From an uncultured Bacteroides sp. (GTDB lineage Bacteria > Bacteroidota > Bacteroidia > Bacteroidales > Bacteroidaceae), in the NCBI RefSeq assembly GCF_963666545.1, contig NZ_OY762899.1, forward strand, positions 4,381,688 through 4,445,687: a DNA stretch of 64,000 bases, given 5' to 3'. Below the pieces are notes generated by a model. It was not told the origin of the DNA, did not search any database, and saw only the letters and a list, made by a program, of their open reading frames with translations. Both the position numbers and the translations under genes were made by a program. Of this stretch, positions 24,758-33,430 are shown piece after piece (position 1 is the first letter of the stretch; each line of letters begins with the position of its first letter).

Positions 24758-25909
24758 TTATTCTACCGTTTTTTTCAATTCTGAGAACAAGTCTGTCCAA
24801 TGTTTCATGACGATATCCGGTTTATAGCGGCTGATGTTGCTTTTGGCTCTGTTGCCCATTTCTCTTCTGACATCTTCGTTCTCTATGAGATAACATATCT
24901 TTTCGGCCATTTCGGTCGTATTGCTATTTTCTACTAATAATCCGTCATTGCCATCACTGATGATGTCTGCAGGGCCGTATGGACAATTAAATGACACACA
25001 AGGCACTCCGCACGCCATCGCCTCTGCTAGCACCATTCCGAATCCTTCAAAGCGAGAACTCATTACGTAAATAGAACTTGCCAGATATTTATTCATGATA
25101 TTAATGACAGGTTCGTTCAATCTAAAAGTCTCTTCAAATTTCCTTTCTCTTATTTTATAGACCAAAGCAGTCTTTAGTATCCCATTCCCATAAATGTCAA
25201 TACTCCAATCTGGATGTCTTTTATTTACGATACTCCAAGAGTCTATTAAGAGGTCATATCCCTTCTGTTCATCTAGTCGGCCTACACTAATTATTTTTTT
25301 TTCTTTGCAATCACTACCTTCTTCAGGATAAAATGGTAGTGAATTGGGTATAATAGTGGCCTTTTTTACATGCTTCCATTGCTCAGCATCATGCGATGTT
25401 AGGACTACAAGTGCATCAAAATGAGCAATTGAATTTTCTAACTTTCGTGTCCAAATTTTTGCTACAATTCTATAGGGTAACCCCCTTGTTTTTAATAAAT
25501 GTAGGTTCCGTACAAAAGGTTTCGCTATGTGCGCTTCAGCTATTTTTAAACTTCCATCTTTAAGTTTATGAAGAAAGTCTATATCACGACTGATAGTTGT
25601 TATGGTAAAATCCACTTTTAATTCGTTAAGTTTTTGGGATAGTAACTTTTTATATTGCCGTAGAAGTTTTAAATAAATAAATGCGCGGATAATAAATGAG
25701 TGTTTATACTGTTCGTCAAAATTTACACTAAGATCAATATGTTTAATTTTCTTTGAAAGAGGAAAATATATTGGAGCATTGTTCTGGTGAGCAGTGATTA
25801 TATAAATTTCATATTCACAAATATCTGCTAGATAATTTGCTTTTTCAGTAATTACTCTATCGGCACCACCAACAGTATTTAAGGCTGGATATATATATGC
25901 TATTTTCAT
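24758..25909 (-). CDS. GT4-family glycosyltransferase (paralogue of 21398-22537)
   Basis: A 383-residue GT-B retaining glycosyltransferase. MKIAYIYPALNTVGGADRV opens the acceptor domain; KKIISVGRLDEQKGYDLLID and the EX7E motif in RFEGFGMVLAEAMACG mark the donor domain. It matches the 21398-22537 protein throughout, for example ISRDIDFLHKLKDGSLKIAE here and RREINFITSIKDGSFKIGE there. The gene lies 1 bp downstream of the flippase gene and abuts the next glycosyltransferase. Confidence 0.88.
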   Translation of the reverse strand: MKIAYIYPALNTVGGADRVITEKANYLADICEYEIYIITAHQNNAPIYFPLSKKIKHIDLSVNFDEQYKHSFIIRAFIYLKLLRQYKKLLSQKLNELKVDFTITTISRDIDFLHKLKDGSLKIAEAHIAKPFVRNLHLLKTRGLPYRIVAKIWTRKLENSIAHFDALVVLTSHDAEQWKHVKKATIIPNSLPFYPEEGSDCKEKKIISVGRLDEQKGYDLLIDSWSIVNKRHPDWSIDIYGNGILKTALVYKIRERKFEETFRLNEPVINIMNKYLASSIYVMSSRFEGFGMVLAEAMACGVPCVSFNCPYGPADIISDGNDGLLVENSNTTEMAEKICYLIENEDVRREMGNRAKSNISRYKPDIVMKHWTDLFSELKKTVE

Positions 25910-25910
25910 T

Positions 25911-27365
25911 TTAGGATTTCTTTTTTATCACTCCTTTTATTTTTCCTACTATGTCATACTCTTTGGTGAACTGTATGTAACATCCAAATATAATAAGAAA
26001 AAGAAGACCTTTTACACAAAGGGTGAAAAATATATTCATTCCGTTTACAATTTGGCTGACGGGTAGCAATAGTGCCATAAGTAGCAGGCTAATTAAGAGT
26101 GGTGAGCGCAGCTGACTGACAAAGGGGATCAGGCTGCGACGCTTGAAGGTGACATGATACATCTGCCAGTAGCACTGCACGAAGTTGATGGCAAAGGTGA
26201 TGCAGATGCATGCGGCTAGAGCTTCTAGTGTGCCGAAGAAAAAAATACCGACTAGCATTCCGGCTACGTTGAGTATGGATGAGAAGAGCCCGCAAATGAA
26301 GAGGCTACGCGTGTCTCCGGCGGCCTGAAAGATGGATCCGGAGGAGGATAGCATGATCTGTATGCCCACCGAGAGGCTGAGTATACGAAATACCGGAACG
26401 GATGGCATCCATTGATCACCAAAAATGAGAAGGGTAACCTCTTGGGCGGTGAAGAAGAGCACTACACTTAGCGGCAGGCCAATGAAGGCGAGGAAGCGGA
26501 CAATTTTTTCGTAAGATGATGATAGTCGCTCGAGGTCATTCTGGAAGTCGCTCAACACGGGGTGCATCACGGGAGTGATCACATATGTGATGTTTTGCAA
26601 AGGAAGCATCATCAGGCGATAGGATTTTTCGTAGTATCCCAACGGACTCATGCCCATATATTTACCTATAAGTAGTTTATCGAGGTTTCGGCTGAAATAG
26701 TTGATTATATTGAATAGAAATTGATAGGCTGAATAACTAAATATTTTGCGTAATGCACTTAATCCTAGCGTAGCTTGTAGCTGCTGGGGATATCTATGGA
26801 TTGATATGGCGAAGATCAGTACACTTGATAGGATAGGATTGATTATCAAGGCATATAACCCTCCTCCAAGTAAGGCTACACTTACAGCCAATCCTCCTCC
26901 TGCTATTTGTATGACAAAGCTACGCCAAGCAATGAATTTGAATTCCTTATTTTTTAAGAAGAGGGCACTGGGTACTATGTTGGCTGAGGCAAAAAAAAGG
27001 TTTATAGAAAGCAACTGGCACAGAGTGCGTAGCATGGGGCTGTTATACCATATTGAAATAGGCCAAGAAGCAAAAAAGAAAAGTATTGCAATACTTATAC
27101 CCATCCAGAGGGTGAAAGAAAATATTTTAGAATAATCGTTTTTTGAGAGATTGTTATTTTGGACAATAGCAGGAGATATGCCCATATCGGTAAAAATACT
27201 GAAAAAATTGATAATAACCATGGCAACCGCTACTACGCCAAAATTATCAGGAGAAAGCATCCTAGATAATACTGCAGTTACGATTAATGATATGATGATG
27301 CCCGAATATCTTCCTATGGCAGTATAAAATATTCCAGATAGCAATGTCCTTTTTGTGGATTGCAT
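25911..27365 (-). CDS. Polysaccharide flippase, MOP/WzxC-like
   Basis: A 484-residue integral membrane protein with about 12-14 hydrophobic helices spread over its length. The start KRTLLSGIFYTAIGRYSG and the motif MLSPDNFGVVAVAMVI are typical of Wzx/WzxC flippases of the MOP superfamily. It moves lipid-linked repeat units from the cytoplasmic to the periplasmic face of the inner membrane. It is located among glycosyltransferase genes (6 bp after the upstream one, 1 bp before the downstream one), which fits a Wzx/Wzy-type pathway; the likely polymerase is encoded at 37286-38728. Confidence 0.88.
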   Translation of the reverse strand: MQSTKRTLLSGIFYTAIGRYSGIIISLIVTAVLSRMLSPDNFGVVAVAMVIINFFSIFTDMGISPAIVQNNNLSKNDYSKIFSFTLWMGISIAILFFFASWPISIWYNSPMLRTLCQLLSINLFFASANIVPSALFLKNKEFKFIAWRSFVIQIAGGGLAVSVALLGGGLYALIINPILSSVLIFAISIHRYPQQLQATLGLSALRKIFSYSAYQFLFNIINYFSRNLDKLLIGKYMGMSPLGYYEKSYRLMMLPLQNITYVITPVMHPVLSDFQNDLERLSSSYEKIVRFLAFIGLPLSVVLFFTAQEVTLLIFGDQWMPSVPVFRILSLSVGIQIMLSSSGSIFQAAGDTRSLFICGLFSSILNVAGMLVGIFFFGTLEALAACICITFAINFVQCYWQMYHVTFKRRSLIPFVSQLRSPLLISLLLMALLLPVSQIVNGMNIFFTLCVKGLLFLIIFGCYIQFTKEYDIVGKIKGVIKKKS

Positions 27366-27370
27366 ATGTT

Positions 27371-28567
27371 TTATAATGTTGTATTTTTGATTTTATCTAT
27401 TATGTCTTCCCATTGTCTCACAATATCGTTCACTTGGAATGTCTGAGCAATAGCATACGACTTTTCTCCCATTTCCTCTAAGTCTTTTCTATCTATAATA
27501 GAAAGCATTTGAGTTGCTAAGTCATCTATATTTTCATTCTTGAAAATAAGATTATTGTCAAATTCGCTTAGCATTTCTTTAACAACTGGAAGATCTGATG
27601 CGATGATGGGAAGATGGTGTGCCATTGCTTCCACTATTACGAGTCCAAAACCTTCCCAGCGAGAACTAAGAATAAAAACACTAGCCGAGGAGTAGTGCTT
27701 TTGAATATTTTTAGTGAAAGGTAATAATGTAATTCTATTTTCTAAATGGTGTTTGGCGATTAATCCCCTCAGTAGTGTTTCTTCGGGCCCTTCACCCACG
27801 ATATCTAATGTCCATTCGTGTTCATGTTGAGCAAAAACAGCAAATGCTTCTATTAGTATGTCAAAGCCTTTTGCTAAATGGGAAAATCGTCCTACTGCTA
27901 AGAATTTCTTGTATTTACTTTCGCCTTTACCTATTGGTTGTAATGTAAGTGGATTATATATTGTAATTGCATCAATGTTCAAACTCTTTTTATAGAGCTC
28001 GCGATCGCTTTTGGTGAGTACTACAACAGCATCTAATTGAGGTATTTGGTGCTGGAATTGTTTCTTCTGATCCCACAAAAATAAGTTTTTGTTTTCGAAG
28101 AAAGCTTCGTATGAATTATGCATCCAAGCTATCGTCTTAGCTTTAATATCTTTGTTGATGCTGGCTAAATAGAGTGAAAGAAATGCGTGAACTCCTACTA
28201 CAATATCATAATTTCCTTTATTGAGTTTTTCAATGAGTACTATTCTTCTTGATCTAGGAAAGGAACTGTAACCATACCACTTGGACGTTAGTTTGTTTTG
28301 AGGCAATACTTTTTTGTATAGTAAACTATATGTTTTACTAGGTAAATACTCGTAAATAGGTAGAACCGGATAGGCAATATACTCAAAATAGATCTCCGAT
28401 GCATCCAGTTCATACATTGATTTGTCTTCTTGAGACTGGTCATCGTGTGTGAGTATTGTTACTTCGTGGTGGGTAGAAAGAGCTTTTGCAATGACAGCAA
28501 GTACCCTTTGTACTCCTCCAAAAGAGAATATACTGTCGCAATAAAAGCAGATTTTTAATTTATTCAT
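27371..28567 (-). CDS. GT4-family glycosyltransferase
   Basis: A 398-residue GT-B retaining glycosyltransferase and the first gene of the leftward polysaccharide operon. MNKLKICFYCDSIFSFGGVQ starts the acceptor domain. KFLAVGRFSHLAKGFDILIE, DIVGEGPEETLLRGLI and the EX7E motif in RWEGFGLVIVEAMAHH define the donor domain. A -7 box lies at 28599-28606. No initiating phosphoglycosyl transferase precedes it, so chain initiation must be encoded elsewhere. Confidence 0.88.
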   Translation of the reverse strand: MNKLKICFYCDSIFSFGGVQRVLAVIAKALSTHHEVTILTHDDQSQEDKSMYELDASEIYFEYIAYPVLPIYEYLPSKTYSLLYKKVLPQNKLTSKWYGYSSFPRSRRIVLIEKLNKGNYDIVVGVHAFLSLYLASINKDIKAKTIAWMHNSYEAFFENKNLFLWDQKKQFQHQIPQLDAVVVLTKSDRELYKKSLNIDAITIYNPLTLQPIGKGESKYKKFLAVGRFSHLAKGFDILIEAFAVFAQHEHEWTLDIVGEGPEETLLRGLIAKHHLENRITLLPFTKNIQKHYSSASVFILSSRWEGFGLVIVEAMAHHLPIIASDLPVVKEMLSEFDNNLIFKNENIDDLATQMLSIIDRKDLEEMGEKSYAIAQTFQVNDIVRQWEDIIDKIKNTTL

Positions 28568-28598
28568 TTTTTTGTTGCTGTTTTGTTCCGCTACTTTG

Positions 28599-28627
28599 CA
28601 AATATATACATAATATCCAGACTACAA
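28599..28627 (-). promoter_or_regulatory. Promoter of the leftward polysaccharide operon
   Basis: Minus strand TTG (28625-28627), 18-bp spacer, TATATTTG (28599-28606), leaving a roughly 27-nt leader before the ATG at 28567. Confidence 0.6.
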
Positions 28628-28688
28628 TAACATTTTTTATAGAATACATTCACTGGTCCATTTTTTTTTATCGCTACAGTGTGAACGC

Positions 28689-29006
28689 TCAAACTTTTTT
28701 CTTCTCCTTTCTCTGAAACATCTTGTAGCAGATTGTAAGTGTTTCGGGTATAGGCATCTTCTTTTCTCTGATGTAGTTTCGATAGGCATCTATGATATGG
28801 AAGAAGGTGTCCATGCGCATTTGTGTTTTCGCATGTTCATACATCGAGAGCCGGGACTTCTCCACATTGGTGATGTAACCGGCTTCTTCTATTGATAACT
28901 TACAGTCTAGGCGTATCTGTTTTAGATTCTCTCCGAAAATTTGGATTTCCGGAATGATTTTGCTCGATTTCGGTCCTTTTAGCTTATGTTGTTGCTTTTT
29001 TTTCAT
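28689..29006 (-). CDS. Small helix-turn-helix protein
   Basis: A 105-residue basic protein. Residues about 22-75 (IQIFGENLKQIRLDCKLSIE, then VEKSRLSMYEHAKTQ) read as a XRE-like helix-turn-helix, flanked by Lys-rich ends. It is transcribed away from the DUF4373 gene, and the shared 134-bp gap contains a perfect 22-bp palindrome (29042-29063) that is a natural binding site for it. It probably controls itself and the rightward genes; that is inference from layout. Confidence 0.7.
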   Translation of the reverse strand: MKKKQQHKLKGPKSSKIIPEIQIFGENLKQIRLDCKLSIEEAGYITNVEKSRLSMYEHAKTQMRMDTFFHIIDAYRNYIREKKMPIPETLTICYKMFQRKEKKKV

Positions 29007-29041
29007 TACGCCCGCAAAGATGGCATTTTTTATTTTTTATC

Positions 29042-29063
29042 TTGTTACGTAATTACGTAACAA
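29042..29063. promoter_or_regulatory. Perfect 22-bp palindrome, candidate operator
   Basis: TTGTTACGTAA followed directly by its reverse complement TTACGTAACAA, in the gap between the divergent HTH gene and the DUF4373 gene. A -7-like CATCTTTG (minus strand, 29015-29022) lies between it and the HTH start, so binding here could block the HTH promoter. Confidence 0.65.
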
Positions 29064-29139
29064 AATATCGATTTCTTTTTCTGAACCTTTATGCACAGGC
29101 GATTAGCGACTTAATTTAATTTATATAAATTCTATTTTT

Positions 29140-30357
29140 ATGGAGAATGATCAATACTTTCCACACGATGTTACGGCGCAAAATAACTTCAAGATAATGC
29201 GTCTCAAATCGGATAAAGGCTATGAAGGATATGGGCTCTATTGGGCTTTGTTGGAAAATCTGCGCTTGCAGAAGAATTATTCGATGCCGATTTCTTTTCT
29301 TCCGCAGTTGGCTATTCAATTGCTCACTTCGGTAGAACTTTTGCGTGATGTGGTGCAAAAATATGGACTTTTTGTGGTGGACGATGAGGGGCTTTTCTTC
29401 TCTGCGGGTCTTATCAAGAGAATGAAGCCGTTGGAAGAGAAACGAAAGGCACGTGATGCGAGGAGGGAACAAACAGTGACTACTGTGCCTTTGCCTCGAC
29501 CATCAAGAGGAAGACAGAGGAGGCGGAATACGCCTTCGACATCTGCCGTGCAGCAAGAGACCACTGAACCTTTGCCGATGGAAGAACTTTTTCCGACTGC
29601 TCCACTTGAACCTGATCCTACTCCGGAGATTGCTCTTGATGCTACTCAAAACGGAACCGAAAAAGAGACAGAAATGAACCACTCGGAAGTGATGCAAAAG
29701 TGTGTAACTGAAGTGTTTGAAAGTGTGCAAAACAACATGCAAAACAGTGCAAAAACAACGCAAAATGCACATTTGCAAAACGCTGATAATGAGCGTTTTG
29801 CAATGTACTCTCTAGAAGAGGAAAGTAAAGTAGAAAAAGACAAAGGAAAGTATGGTTGTTGTGGTACAACAACTGCGCGCATGGATGTTTGCACCACCAC
29901 CACATCAATCGATGTTCGCAGAAGGGTAAGAAGTGAACGTTCCCCGGTGTTGCCGAAGTCGCTTTGGGAGGTATATGTTTCCGAGGCGATGGGGGAGCGA
30001 TCGTGGTTGGAACTTCAGGCCATGCATTCGGGCATGGGATTGCGTTTCATGGAGTGCGTGCCACTCATTGAAGAGACGTTTAAGAGGCATATTCGCACGT
30101 ACGGCACGGAAAGCAGGATTATGTCTCTTTGCGATGCGAAAAGTTATTTTAGCAACTTTATCAAGCGGGGGAGTCCCACACGCAGGATCGTTGAGGAGGC
30201 CTTGAAGACGTGCACGTCAACAGTGGATGTGTATCGCTACGAGACCTTGGTGAACGGGCGACGAACGTATTGTGGAGTCGATATTCCGGCGGAGGCTCCA
30301 CCACGTCCCAATGGCACGGCTGTGTGGGATGGAGGTTTGAGAATTTGGAGCAAGTAA
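29140..30357 (+). CDS. DUF4373 (Lin1244/Lin1753-like) domain protein
   Basis: A 405-residue protein. Residues 1-95 (YFPHDVTAQNNFKIMRLKSD, GYEGYGLYWALLENL) match the DUF4373/Lin1244-Lin1753 N-terminal domain found in phage- and plasmid-type replication proteins. The middle (about 105-255) is a low-complexity linker rich in Arg, Thr, Glu and Asn. The C-terminal part (about 265-370) is a second conserved region typical of the Bacteroides versions. Together with the TOPRIM/helicase protein, DUF4248, HU and amidase it makes a set often seen beside Bacteroides polysaccharide loci. A replication-initiation-like role is plausible but not shown. Confidence 0.75.
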   Translation: MENDQYFPHDVTAQNNFKIMRLKSDKGYEGYGLYWALLENLRLQKNYSMPISFLPQLAIQLLTSVELLRDVVQKYGLFVVDDEGLFFSAGLIKRMKPLEEKRKARDARREQTVTTVPLPRPSRGRQRRRNTPSTSAVQQETTEPLPMEELFPTAPLEPDPTPEIALDATQNGTEKETEMNHSEVMQKCVTEVFESVQNNMQNSAKTTQNAHLQNADNERFAMYSLEEESKVEKDKGKYGCCGTTTARMDVCTTTTSIDVRRRVRSERSPVLPKSLWEVYVSEAMGERSWLELQAMHSGMGLRFMECVPLIEETFKRHIRTYGTESRIMSLCDAKSYFSNFIKRGSPTRRIVEEALKTCTSTVDVYRYETLVNGRRTYCGVDIPAEAPPRPNGTAVWDGGLRIWSK

Positions 30358-30358
30358 T

Positions 30359-30605
30359 GTTCTTTCCTCTTTTGCCTTGACGCAAAAGAGAAAGAACCAA
30401 AGAGAAAAAGTCAAGGCTTCTTTTGCTGCGCTACTGCGAAGATGTACTGCGCTACAAGCGATTCAACTCGCTTCGCTCAAACAAAATCGCTTGCTTAACG
30501 CTCCGTGCATCTTCTCCGTTTAACGCTACGCAAAAGAGGCCGGTCTCTCTTGTTTTGGTGGGGTGTGGACGTTTTCGCTTTGCTTCGCTCGCTTTGGGTA
30601 TGCTT
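30359..30605 (+). repeat. Structured intergenic repeat, copy A (forward)
   Basis: Begins 2 nt after the DUF4373 stop with hairpin 30359-30397 (17-nt and 16-nt arms with one bulged C, loop CTTGAC). GTCAAGGC at 30410-30417 can pair with GCCTTGAC (30374-30381), which spans that loop. A long imperfect hairpin follows: TTTTGC with GCAAAA, GAAGATGTAC with GTGCATCTTC, and AAGCGATT with AATCGCTT. The tail contains GCTTTGCTTCGCTCGCTTTGG. Five related copies are found at 30839, 34421, 35341, 43317 and 51060. Confidence 0.85.
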
Positions 30606-30838
30606 TTTTTTGTGTTGTGCTTTGTTTCATCTTTTGAGGACCTTGCAGTTGCTGAAGAGAGGCGTTTAGTTGGGTAAAGAGAACCGTGCAGTTGGTTCAA
30701 CTGAACGGTTCAGTTGGCTATGTGTAACTGTTTCTTTGAGTTTCATTGTAGATTAGCCGTTTTTGTGAGTTGAAATTTTGGAATGTGAATGATTGGAAAA
30801 TAGAATAAAAATAGGAGTATGAATGATTAAACTGTAGA
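30606..30838. other. Noncoding spacer between repeat copies A and B
   Basis: No credible gene. It contains short inverted repeats built on CAGTTG/CAACTG (for example CAGTTGGTTCAACTG near 30690) and two diverged direct copies of a roughly 34-bp stretch starting TGAATGATT. The second copy runs into repeat copy B. Confidence 0.5.
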
Positions 30839-31092
30839 ATAAAAAGAAGAGTACTCAAAGCGAGCGAAGCAAAGCGAAAACCACCCTATCCCCACAGAAG
30901 CAAACAAAGACGGCCTCTTGTGTGAAGCGTTAAACGGAGGCAATGCCCGAAGCGTTAAGCAAGCGATTTTGTTTGAGCGAAGCGAGTTGAATCGCTTGTA
31001 GCTTCGAGCATTGACGGAGTAGCTTCACACGAGAAGCCTTGACTTTTTCTCTTTGGTTCTTTCTCTTTTGCGTTAAGACAAAAGAGAAAGAA
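30839..31092 (-). repeat. Structured intergenic repeat, copy B (reverse)
   Basis: Same family as copy A in opposite orientation, ending 59 nt before the helicase gene. The terminal hairpin is at 31057-31092 (14-bp arms TTCTTTCTCTTTTG / CAAAAGAGAAAGAA). The long hairpin uses GTGTGAAGC / GCTTCACAC and CGAAGC / GCTTCG in place of the pairs used in copies A and C. Confidence 0.85.
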
Positions 31093-31116
31093 TAGCACAA
31101 AGTAATAAGAAGAATT

Positions 31117-31135
31117 AAAGGAGGAAACCTCCTTT
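31117..31135 (+). promoter_or_regulatory. Short hairpin with Shine-Dalgarno and anti-Shine-Dalgarno arms
   Basis: AAAGGAGG-AAA-CCTCCTTT, a perfect 8-bp stem 16 nt before the ATG at 31152. One arm is a strong Shine-Dalgarno-like sequence, rare here, and the other resembles the end of 16S rRNA. It could hide or expose a ribosome site, or act as an operator. Confidence 0.45.
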
Positions 31136-31151
31136 ATAAAATAGAGAACCG

Positions 31152-33029
31152 ATGTATAATTTTAACAAATTTGGTATTGATGTAAACGGTCGTACAAGCG
31201 GCCATATCAAAACCTTCTGCCCCAAGTGCAGAGAAAATCGTAAGAACAAGCGTGATAAATCCCTTAGTGTCAACCTCGATACCGGTCAGTGGCTTTGTCA
31301 CTATTGCGGGTGGAAAGGCACGGCTGCCGAGCCCGAACGTCGCAACAACTTCACGGCGTATCATCATCCCTTGCCAAACAAGCAAATGCCGACTTCCGGT
31401 GGAGGAGGCTCACTTCCCGGCACATTGCTGGTACCTTCGCAACTAGCTGGTCCACAGCCGGAAACAGTCCCTGTATCTGCTACGGATACCGGCATTGTTG
31501 CACCGCCAATGATCAATCATGATGTCATCCGCTGGCTTCGTTGGCTGGCCACCGAGCGGGGCATTCCTGCCGAAGTAGCCACTGCCATGCACCTCACCTG
31601 CGCCACTGAGTTCATGCCTCAAACCGGGCACCAGGAGAGTTGCCTCTGCTTCAACTATCTGGAGCAGGGGGAATTGGTGAACACCAAGTTTCGTGATGCT
31701 CAGAAGAATTTCAAGATGACCACCGGTGCCGAACTCATTCCATACAACATTGATGGCATTGAAGGTACTCCTCAGTGCATCATCACCGAGGGTGAGATGG
31801 ATGCTTTGTCGTTTGTTGCCATTGGTCGCACCGACGTGGTGAGTGTGCCCAGTGGAGCCAACCGCAACCTCACTTGGCTCGATCGGTTTGCGGAGTCGCA
31901 CTTTGAAGACAAACAGGTGATCTACATCGCTAGTGATGCCGACCGTAAAGGGGGGGAGCTGCGCAACGAACTTCTCCGTCGTCTTGGTAAAGAACGTTGT
32001 CGCGTGCTGACCTACGGAGAGGGCTGCAAAGATGCAAACGAGCAACTTTTGAAGTACGGGGCTGACAGTCTGCGCACCGTGCTCGAAGAAGCTCCCGAGT
32101 TGCCACTTGAAGGCGTCTACACTGCTACCGATGTGGCAGAAGATCTGCGTGCCCTCTTCGAAAACGGTTTCAACAGTGGCGCACCCATCGGCCTCGAAGC
32201 CTTTGATAGCCTGCTCACCTTTGAACTGGGTCGCCTGTGTGTGGTCACCGGTATCCCCGGTAGTGGAAAATCCGAGTTTGTGGACGAACTGGTGCTTCGC
32301 CTCTGTCTCCATCACGACTGGAAGCCTGCCTTCTTCAGCCCCGAAAACATGCCCATCGTATACCACCTGCGCAAGTTGGCCGAGAAGCTCACCGGCAAAC
32401 GCTTCATTCCCTACTGTACGTCCGAACCGCTTTATCAACAGGTGGTTGGCTACCTCAGTATGAATGTCTGTCACATTTTGCCCAAAGAAAATTTTACAGC
32501 CGAAACCATTCTGCAGAAAGCTCGTGAGCTCGTTCTTCGCCGAGGCATCCGCTTGCTCGTCATCGACCCCTTCAACCGTTTGGAGCATCAGATTCCCCAA
32601 GGGATGAGCGAGACCCAGTACATCAGTTCCTTTCTCGATCAACTCACTAATTTTGCCTTGCGCTACCAATGTCTAGTCATCCTTGTGGCCCATCCCCGCA
32701 AGATGAATCGTGATTTGCAAACCGGTCGCACACCCGTGCCCACGCTTTATGACATCAACGGATCTGCCGCATTTTTCAACAAATGTGATTTTGGTTTCGC
32801 CATCGAACGAGATACCGATGTGGTGCGTATCCATGTAGAGAAGGTCAAATTTCGCCATCTCGGTCAGCCCGGTGTAGCATCATTTGTGTTCAATTCAGTG
32901 AATGGTCGCTACACTCCCTGCGACGAAGATCCCACTGCTTCCATGCCCGAACAGCGGGTGACTCATGTGCAGTTTGATAGTAATAGTTGGCTGCCTGTGA
33001 TAGAGGAAGTGAAAGATTTGTTTGAATAG
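31152..33029 (+). CDS. Zinc-finger/TOPRIM primase-helicase-like protein (T7 gp4 layout)
   Basis: A 625-residue protein laid out like T7 gene 4 or Twinkle. It has an N-terminal zinc ribbon (Cys 23, 26, 49 and 52: FCPKC and LCHYCGW), a TOPRIM domain (Glu at about 212 in TEGEMDALS, DxD in IASDADRKG at about 260) and a RecA/DnaB-type helicase domain (Walker A TGIPGSGKSE at about 366-375, Walker B LLVIDPFNR at about 470). Such proteins unwind DNA and often lay primers. Codon use is clearly more GC-rich (many CTC, GCC, ACC and CGC codons) than in the flanking polysaccharide genes, a sign of separate origin. The gene lies between repeat copy B and the DUF4248/HU genes. Confidence 0.85.
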   Translation: MYNFNKFGIDVNGRTSGHIKTFCPKCRENRKNKRDKSLSVNLDTGQWLCHYCGWKGTAAEPERRNNFTAYHHPLPNKQMPTSGGGGSLPGTLLVPSQLAGPQPETVPVSATDTGIVAPPMINHDVIRWLRWLATERGIPAEVATAMHLTCATEFMPQTGHQESCLCFNYLEQGELVNTKFRDAQKNFKMTTGAELIPYNIDGIEGTPQCIITEGEMDALSFVAIGRTDVVSVPSGANRNLTWLDRFAESHFEDKQVIYIASDADRKGGELRNELLRRLGKERCRVLTYGEGCKDANEQLLKYGADSLRTVLEEAPELPLEGVYTATDVAEDLRALFENGFNSGAPIGLEAFDSLLTFELGRLCVVTGIPGSGKSEFVDELVLRLCLHHDWKPAFFSPENMPIVYHLRKLAEKLTGKRFIPYCTSEPLYQQVVGYLSMNVCHILPKENFTAETILQKARELVLRRGIRLLVIDPFNRLEHQIPQGMSETQYISSFLDQLTNFALRYQCLVILVAHPRKMNRDLQTGRTPVPTLYDINGSAAFFNKCDFGFAIERDTDVVRIHVEKVKFRHLGQPGVASFVFNSVNGRYTPCDEDPTASMPEQRVTHVQFDSNSWLPVIEEVKDLFE

Positions 33030-33055
33030 AAGGACAAAGAAGAATACTCTTATTT

Positions 33056-33100
33056 AACTTTCAGAGGTTTGCAATATGCATAAAAAGGCCTCTGAAAGTT
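33056..33100 (+). terminator. Hairpin after the primase-helicase gene
   Basis: 12-bp perfect stem AACTTTCAGAGG / CCTCTGAAAGTT, 21-nt loop, followed by ATTTAA and no long T run. Probably a weak terminator or 3' end stabiliser. Confidence 0.6.
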
Positions 33101-33190
33101 ATTTAACGTTTGGGTATTTACTTACGAGCATTAACGTTTTGCATTGCGAAAATCTTCGCCATAGGGTTGCAACTGTGGTTCATGATACTT

Positions 33191-33340
33191 TTACCATGCT
33201 TTCATTTCTATGAGTAAATCTTCTTGCGAGGTAATATGTCCGGCATCTATGTCTTTCATTGATTTTTTGATTTCCTCTTTCAGCTCCTCTATTGTGAATT
33301 GGCAAGGTGGATTCTTTTCATTATCTAGAAGTGTGATCAT
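33191..33340 (-). CDS. Small antitoxin-like protein
   Basis: A 49-residue ORF: MITLLDNEKNPPCQF, then TIEELKEEIKKSMKDIDAGH, ending LIEMKAW. The pattern of a short strand, a charged helix (EELKEEIKKSxxDIDAGxxxSQEDL) and a final Trp resembles RelB-type antitoxins of Bacteroidota addiction modules. No toxin gene follows. In the same frame after the stop codon come 19 further codons (starting KYHEPQLQPYGEDF) before another stop, so the gene may be a truncated or orphaned remnant. The call rests on sequence pattern only. Confidence 0.5.
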   Translation of the reverse strand: MITLLDNEKNPPCQFTIEELKEEIKKSMKDIDAGHITSQEDLLIEMKAW

Positions 33341-33430
33341 CTTCTTATCGTTTAACTGATGAATGGTCAAATGTACTAATAAAAAGTGAGATGTTGCAAG
33401 AGGTTTTGCGTAAATTATCTCTTTAACCTT

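Noticed and set aside
30359-30397. Terminal hairpin of the repeats as an ordinary intrinsic terminator
   Set aside because: The stem is followed by A-rich, not T-rich, sequence in the forward direction, and the hairpin also occurs inverted ahead of genes.
31443-32669. 408-codon open frame on the minus strand opposite the primase-helicase gene
   Set aside because: It is a shadow caused by the GC-rich codon use of the real gene; its translation matches no family and it has no promoter.
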